Shown: piece by piece, positions 7,115 to 9,158 of the stretch | Position numbering within the stretch: the stretch's first letter is position 1 | How the letters are laid out: each line of letters starts with the position of its first letter | Assembly: GCA_005881495.1 (NCBI GenBank) | Contig: VBHI01000157.1 | Span: forward strand, 1-9,158 | DNA length: 9,158 bases | Source: Chloroflexota bacterium | GTDB lineage: Bacteria; Chloroflexota; Ktedonobacteria; Ktedonobacterales; Ktedonobacteraceae | Direction of reading: 5' to 3' | Program-made: the position numbers and the translations under genes | Notes under the pieces: generated by a model | Seen by the model: the letters and a program-made list of their open reading frames with translations, nothing else | What the model was told of the DNA's origin: nothing | The model's database searches: none

Positions 7115-7226
7115 CTCGCGCCGCTCCCAGGGCGGGGGCAAGCCCCGCCCCTACTATACACGGTTGGGCGTTGCGTTCGTGTATAGTAGGGTTGACCCTG
7201 GCGGTCAACTTGGGTACGGGGCGATG
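7115..7226. repeat. 112-bp GC-rich repeat, copy 1 (of 2)
   Basis: The unit recurs at 7234-7345 (offset 119) with about three differences. It contains the stem GGGCGGGG...CCCCGCCC (7130-7150, short AA-type loop) and the longer stem CTACTATACAC (7151-7161) / GTGTATAGTAG (7179-7189), so each unit can fold into two hairpins. It shares CCCCGCCCCTAC (7143-7154) with the foldback on the other side of the RT gene (5481-5492). No coding function is seen. Confidence 0.8.
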
Positions 7227-7233
7227 GCTTGTC

Positions 7234-7345
7234 CTCGCGCCGCTCCCAGGGCGGGGGCAAGCCCCGCCCCTACTATACACGGTTGGGCGTTGCGTTCGTG
7301 TATAGTAGGGTTGACCCTGGCGGTCAACCTGGGTGCGGGGCGAGG
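7234..7345. repeat. 112-bp GC-rich repeat, copy 2
   Basis: This is the second copy of the unit, with stems CTACTATACAC (7270-7280) and GTGTATAGTAG (7298-7308). Together the two copies fill most of the 381-bp gap between RT and cas4. The hairpins may reduce read-through from RT into cas4, so a single RT-cas4-cas1 transcript is uncertain. Confidence 0.8.
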
Positions 7346-7418
7346 CCAAGCCAACTTGTAAATCGCCCTGTCGGCAAACGAACAAACCTGGACAGCACAA
7401 AATGAAAGGAAACTGATT

Positions 7419-8036
7419 ATGTTGAACGAATCAGCGGTGGAGATGCTACCCATCTCCTCTCTCAATGCGCTGGAGTATTGTCCACGGAAGTTCTACTACC
7501 AGTTCGTGCAAGGCGAGATGCTGGTCAATGAATTCGTGCTGGAAGGGACGCTGGCCCACCAGCGCGTCCACCAGGCCGGGACCCACACGACGGCAGAAGG
7601 GGAGATGCAGACCACCCGCCTGTACCTCTACAGTGAAGCACTGCACCTGACCGGCTTTGCCGATGTGATCGAGGAGAGAGCCGGTGTGTTTCTTCCTGTG
7701 GAGTACAAGCGTGGACAACAGGGCCAGTGGCTCAACGACCATATCCAGCTCTGCGCGCAGGCACTGTGCCTGGAAGAGCGACAGCCGGGCAAACCGCTCA
7801 TTCCTCATGGCTACATCTTCTATATTGGTTCGCGACGACGAACCCAGGTGAAATTTACCACAGAGCTACGAGATAAGACACGGGCTACTATCGCCCAGGC
7901 ATTGAAAGTAGCGGCCCTTGAGATCCCGCCGCCGCCGCTCGCTGGCAACATGGCCGCGCGATGTCCCAATTGTAGCCTGTTGCCCCTGTGCCTGCCGGAG
8001 GAAGTACAACTTCTTCGCTCGAAGAAGGGAAAGTAA
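7419..8036 (+). CDS. cas4: CRISPR-associated exonuclease Cas4
   Basis: This RecB-like nuclease of 205 residues has the normal Cas4 length. It has the iron-sulfur cysteines C21 (YCPRKFYY) and C182, C185, C191 (RCPNCSLLPLC) at opposite ends of the chain. The nuclease core is H47 (LAHQRVH), D82 (GFADVIEE), E95 and K97 (PVEYKRG) and a Q110 helix (HIQLCAQALCLEE). All of these are intact. In CRISPR adaptation, Cas4 works with Cas1 and Cas2 to trim pre-spacers at the PAM side before integration. The start is supported by AAAGGA (7405-7410), 8 nt before the ATG. cas1 follows after 14 nt, so the two form an operon. Identification is firm; the CRISPR subtype cannot be read from this gene alone. Confidence 0.95.
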   Translation: MLNESAVEMLPISSLNALEYCPRKFYYQFVQGEMLVNEFVLEGTLAHQRVHQAGTHTTAEGEMQTTRLYLYSEALHLTGFADVIEERAGVFLPVEYKRGQQGQWLNDHIQLCAQALCLEERQPGKPLIPHGYIFYIGSRRRTQVKFTTELRDKTRATIAQALKVAALEIPPPPLAGNMAARCPNCSLLPLCLPEEVQLLRSKKGK

Positions 8037-8050
8037 TAAGGAGAATTTTC

Positions 8051-9148
8051 ATGCCAACGCTTTACCTGACTGAAGACTATGCCCTGGTGCGCCGTGATGG
8101 CGAAGACTCCCTGCTGGTGCAAATTCCTGAAAAGCAGGGGAAAAATGGGGCAGTACTCTCGCCTGCTCGCAAAGAACGTATCCCGCTGATCAAGATCGAT
8201 GAGGTGGTGGTGCTGGGCGAGGTGACGCTAACCGCCTCGGCTGTGCACCTGCTGCTAGAGCGGGATGTCGAGATCACCTTTTTGAGCCATTTTGGACAGT
8301 TCAAAGGGCGCCTGTCACCGCCATTTTCGAAGAATGCCATCTTGCGCATAGCGCAGTACCGGGCACATCAAGATATGACCAAACGCTGTGAGCTGGCGCG
8401 GCGCTTCGTGATCGGCAAACTCTCGAATCAGCGCCAGCGGTTACAACGCTTCAACCGTACACATCAGGATGCTGAGGTAAGTCAGGCGATCAAGCAGCTT
8501 ACTGACCTGATCGGCGGTCTGGTAACCCTCCCAGTGGATCGATCACCTGGGATGAAGCCGTTAGCCAGTGGGGATCATCGCGTTGCAGGCACAGCTCTGG
8601 AAACCATCCTTGGCATGGAAGGGGCAGGCAGTGCTGCCTACTTTCGCTGCTTTGGGAAGCTCCTGAGCAATTCAGAGCAATGGCCTTTCCCTGGACGTGT
8701 CAAGCGTCCCCCTACTGATCCAGTGAACTCCTTACTGAGTTTTGGGTACTCCTTGCTAACCAATAAGGTTGCAAGTGCTGTACAACTCGTGGGCTTTGAC
8801 CACTTTGTCGGGTACCTGCACAGTTCCTTCTATGGCCGTCCCGCTTTAGCCCTCGATCTCATGGAAGAATTCCGGCCAGGCATCGGGGATTCGGTCGTGG
8901 TGAGCATCGTGAATCATCGCATGCTGACGCCCACTGATTTTGTGGTGGAACTGGGAGCCTACCGGCTCAAGCAGGAGAAGCGCACCATGTTCTTTACAAA
9001 GTTTGAAGAGCGGCTCAATGAAGAGATTGAACATCCTATCTTTGGGTACAAGACTACCTATCGTCGCTGTATCGAGCTCCAGGCGCGGCTGCTGGCCAAA
9101 TATGTCACGGGAGAGATTGATGAGTACCCGCCATTCCTCCTCAGGTAG
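8051..9148 (+). CDS. cas1: CRISPR-associated integrase Cas1
   Basis: The protein has 365 residues. The N-terminal beta domain is about 1-85 (LYLTEDYALVRRDG, IPLIKIDEVVVLGEVTLTASAV, ITFLSHFGQFKGRL). The catalytic alpha domain carries E190 (ILGMEGAGSAAYF), H257 (DHFVGYLHSSFYGRPAL) and the DLMEEFRP motif (D269, E272), which form the metal site. Cas1, as a complex with Cas2, inserts new spacers next to the leader of a CRISPR array. I start it at ATG 8051 because AAGGAG (8038-8043) sits 7 nt before it and the N-terminus then matches Cas1; the in-frame ATG at 7988 lies inside cas4 and has no such site. It follows cas4 by 14 nt. There is no RT or Cas6 fusion. The next gene appears to start 6 nt after the stop. 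Confidence 0.96.
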   Translation: MPTLYLTEDYALVRRDGEDSLLVQIPEKQGKNGAVLSPARKERIPLIKIDEVVVLGEVTLTASAVHLLLERDVEITFLSHFGQFKGRLSPPFSKNAILRIAQYRAHQDMTKRCELARRFVIGKLSNQRQRLQRFNRTHQDAEVSQAIKQLTDLIGGLVTLPVDRSPGMKPLASGDHRVAGTALETILGMEGAGSAAYFRCFGKLLSNSEQWPFPGRVKRPPTDPVNSLLSFGYSLLTNKVASAVQLVGFDHFVGYLHSSFYGRPALALDLMEEFRPGIGDSVVVSIVNHRMLTPTDFVVELGAYRLKQEKRTMFFTKFEERLNEEIEHPIFGYKTTYRRCIELQARLLAKYVTGEIDEYPPFLLR

Positions 9149-9154
9149 GTGACC

Positions 9155-9158
9155 ATGA
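9155..9158 (+). CDS. Start codon of the next gene, probably cas2 (cut by window end)
   Basis: An ATG at 9155-9157 comes 6 nt after the cas1 stop, preceded by AGGTAGGTG (9143-9151), which overlaps the cas1 end and could bind the ribosome. In cas4-cas1 operons the next gene is normally cas2, so that is the likely identity. Only four bases are visible, so the product itself cannot be seen. Confidence 0.35.

Noticed and set aside
7115..7345. Repeats before cas4 as a CRISPR array
   Set aside because: There are only two copies of about 112 bp separated by 7 bp that do not look like a spacer, with internal hairpins. This is not the 25-40 bp repeat plus spacer pattern.
6528..7400. Long minus-strand frame over the RT end and the repeats
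   Set aside because: It is antisense to the RT and its other half is a translation of the two GC-rich repeats. It has no family likeness.
7988..8050. Upstream ATG (7988) as the cas1 start
   Set aside because: It lies inside cas4, lacks a ribosome-binding site and adds 21 residues unlike Cas1. ATG 8051 has AAGGAG at good spacing.

Overview
The window looks like an accessory, defence-type region of a Ktedonobacteria-like (Chloroflexota) genome. This placement is inferred. It rests on a membrane-anchored XRE protein with a C-terminal extracytoplasmic beta-type domain (SFDVYDRQGN motif), a group II-intron-type reverse transcriptase, and GC-rich repeats of the types CCTGAGCGAAGCGAAGGGTCTC and CCCCGCCCCTAC. 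No rRNA, tRNA or CRISPR array was seen.

Left part (1-2950). After a gene-free leader comes a pentapeptide-repeat protein (281-1204, +). It converges on a membrane-anchored XRE regulator (1250-2002, -). The regulator's upstream region carries two adjacent 30-bp direct repeats that could be its operator. Divergent from it is a NYN (LabA/DUF88-like) ribonuclease-fold protein (2234-2950, +) with a duplicated 20-residue acidic tail.

Middle part (2951-5591). Two 106-bp hairpin-forming repeats precede a two-gene ubiquitin-like conjugation operon: a bacterial E2 of the Prok-E2_E type with an N-terminal extension that may be a ubiquitin-like domain (3229-3915), and a JAB/JAMM peptidase fused to a ThiF/E1 adenylyltransferase (3912-5303). 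They overlap by ATGA. Together they could supply activation, conjugation and deconjugation. No free-standing ubiquitin-like protein is visible. A 140-bp foldback element follows.

Right part (5592-9158). A full-length group II-type reverse transcriptase without recognisable intron RNA around it (5592-7037) is followed by a pair of 112-bp repeats, then cas4 (7419-8036), cas1 (8051-9148) and the likely start codon of the next gene, probably cas2 (9155). This is the adaptation half of a CRISPR-Cas system. Interference genes and array would lie beyond the right edge, if present.

The two best leads are the compact E2 / JAB-E1 operon beside a NYN nuclease, and the stand-alone RT placed in front of cas4-cas1, which could be a spacer-acquisition partner. 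Base composition is visibly lower in GC in the ubiquitin-like operon than in the RT-cas block, so the segments probably have different histories.
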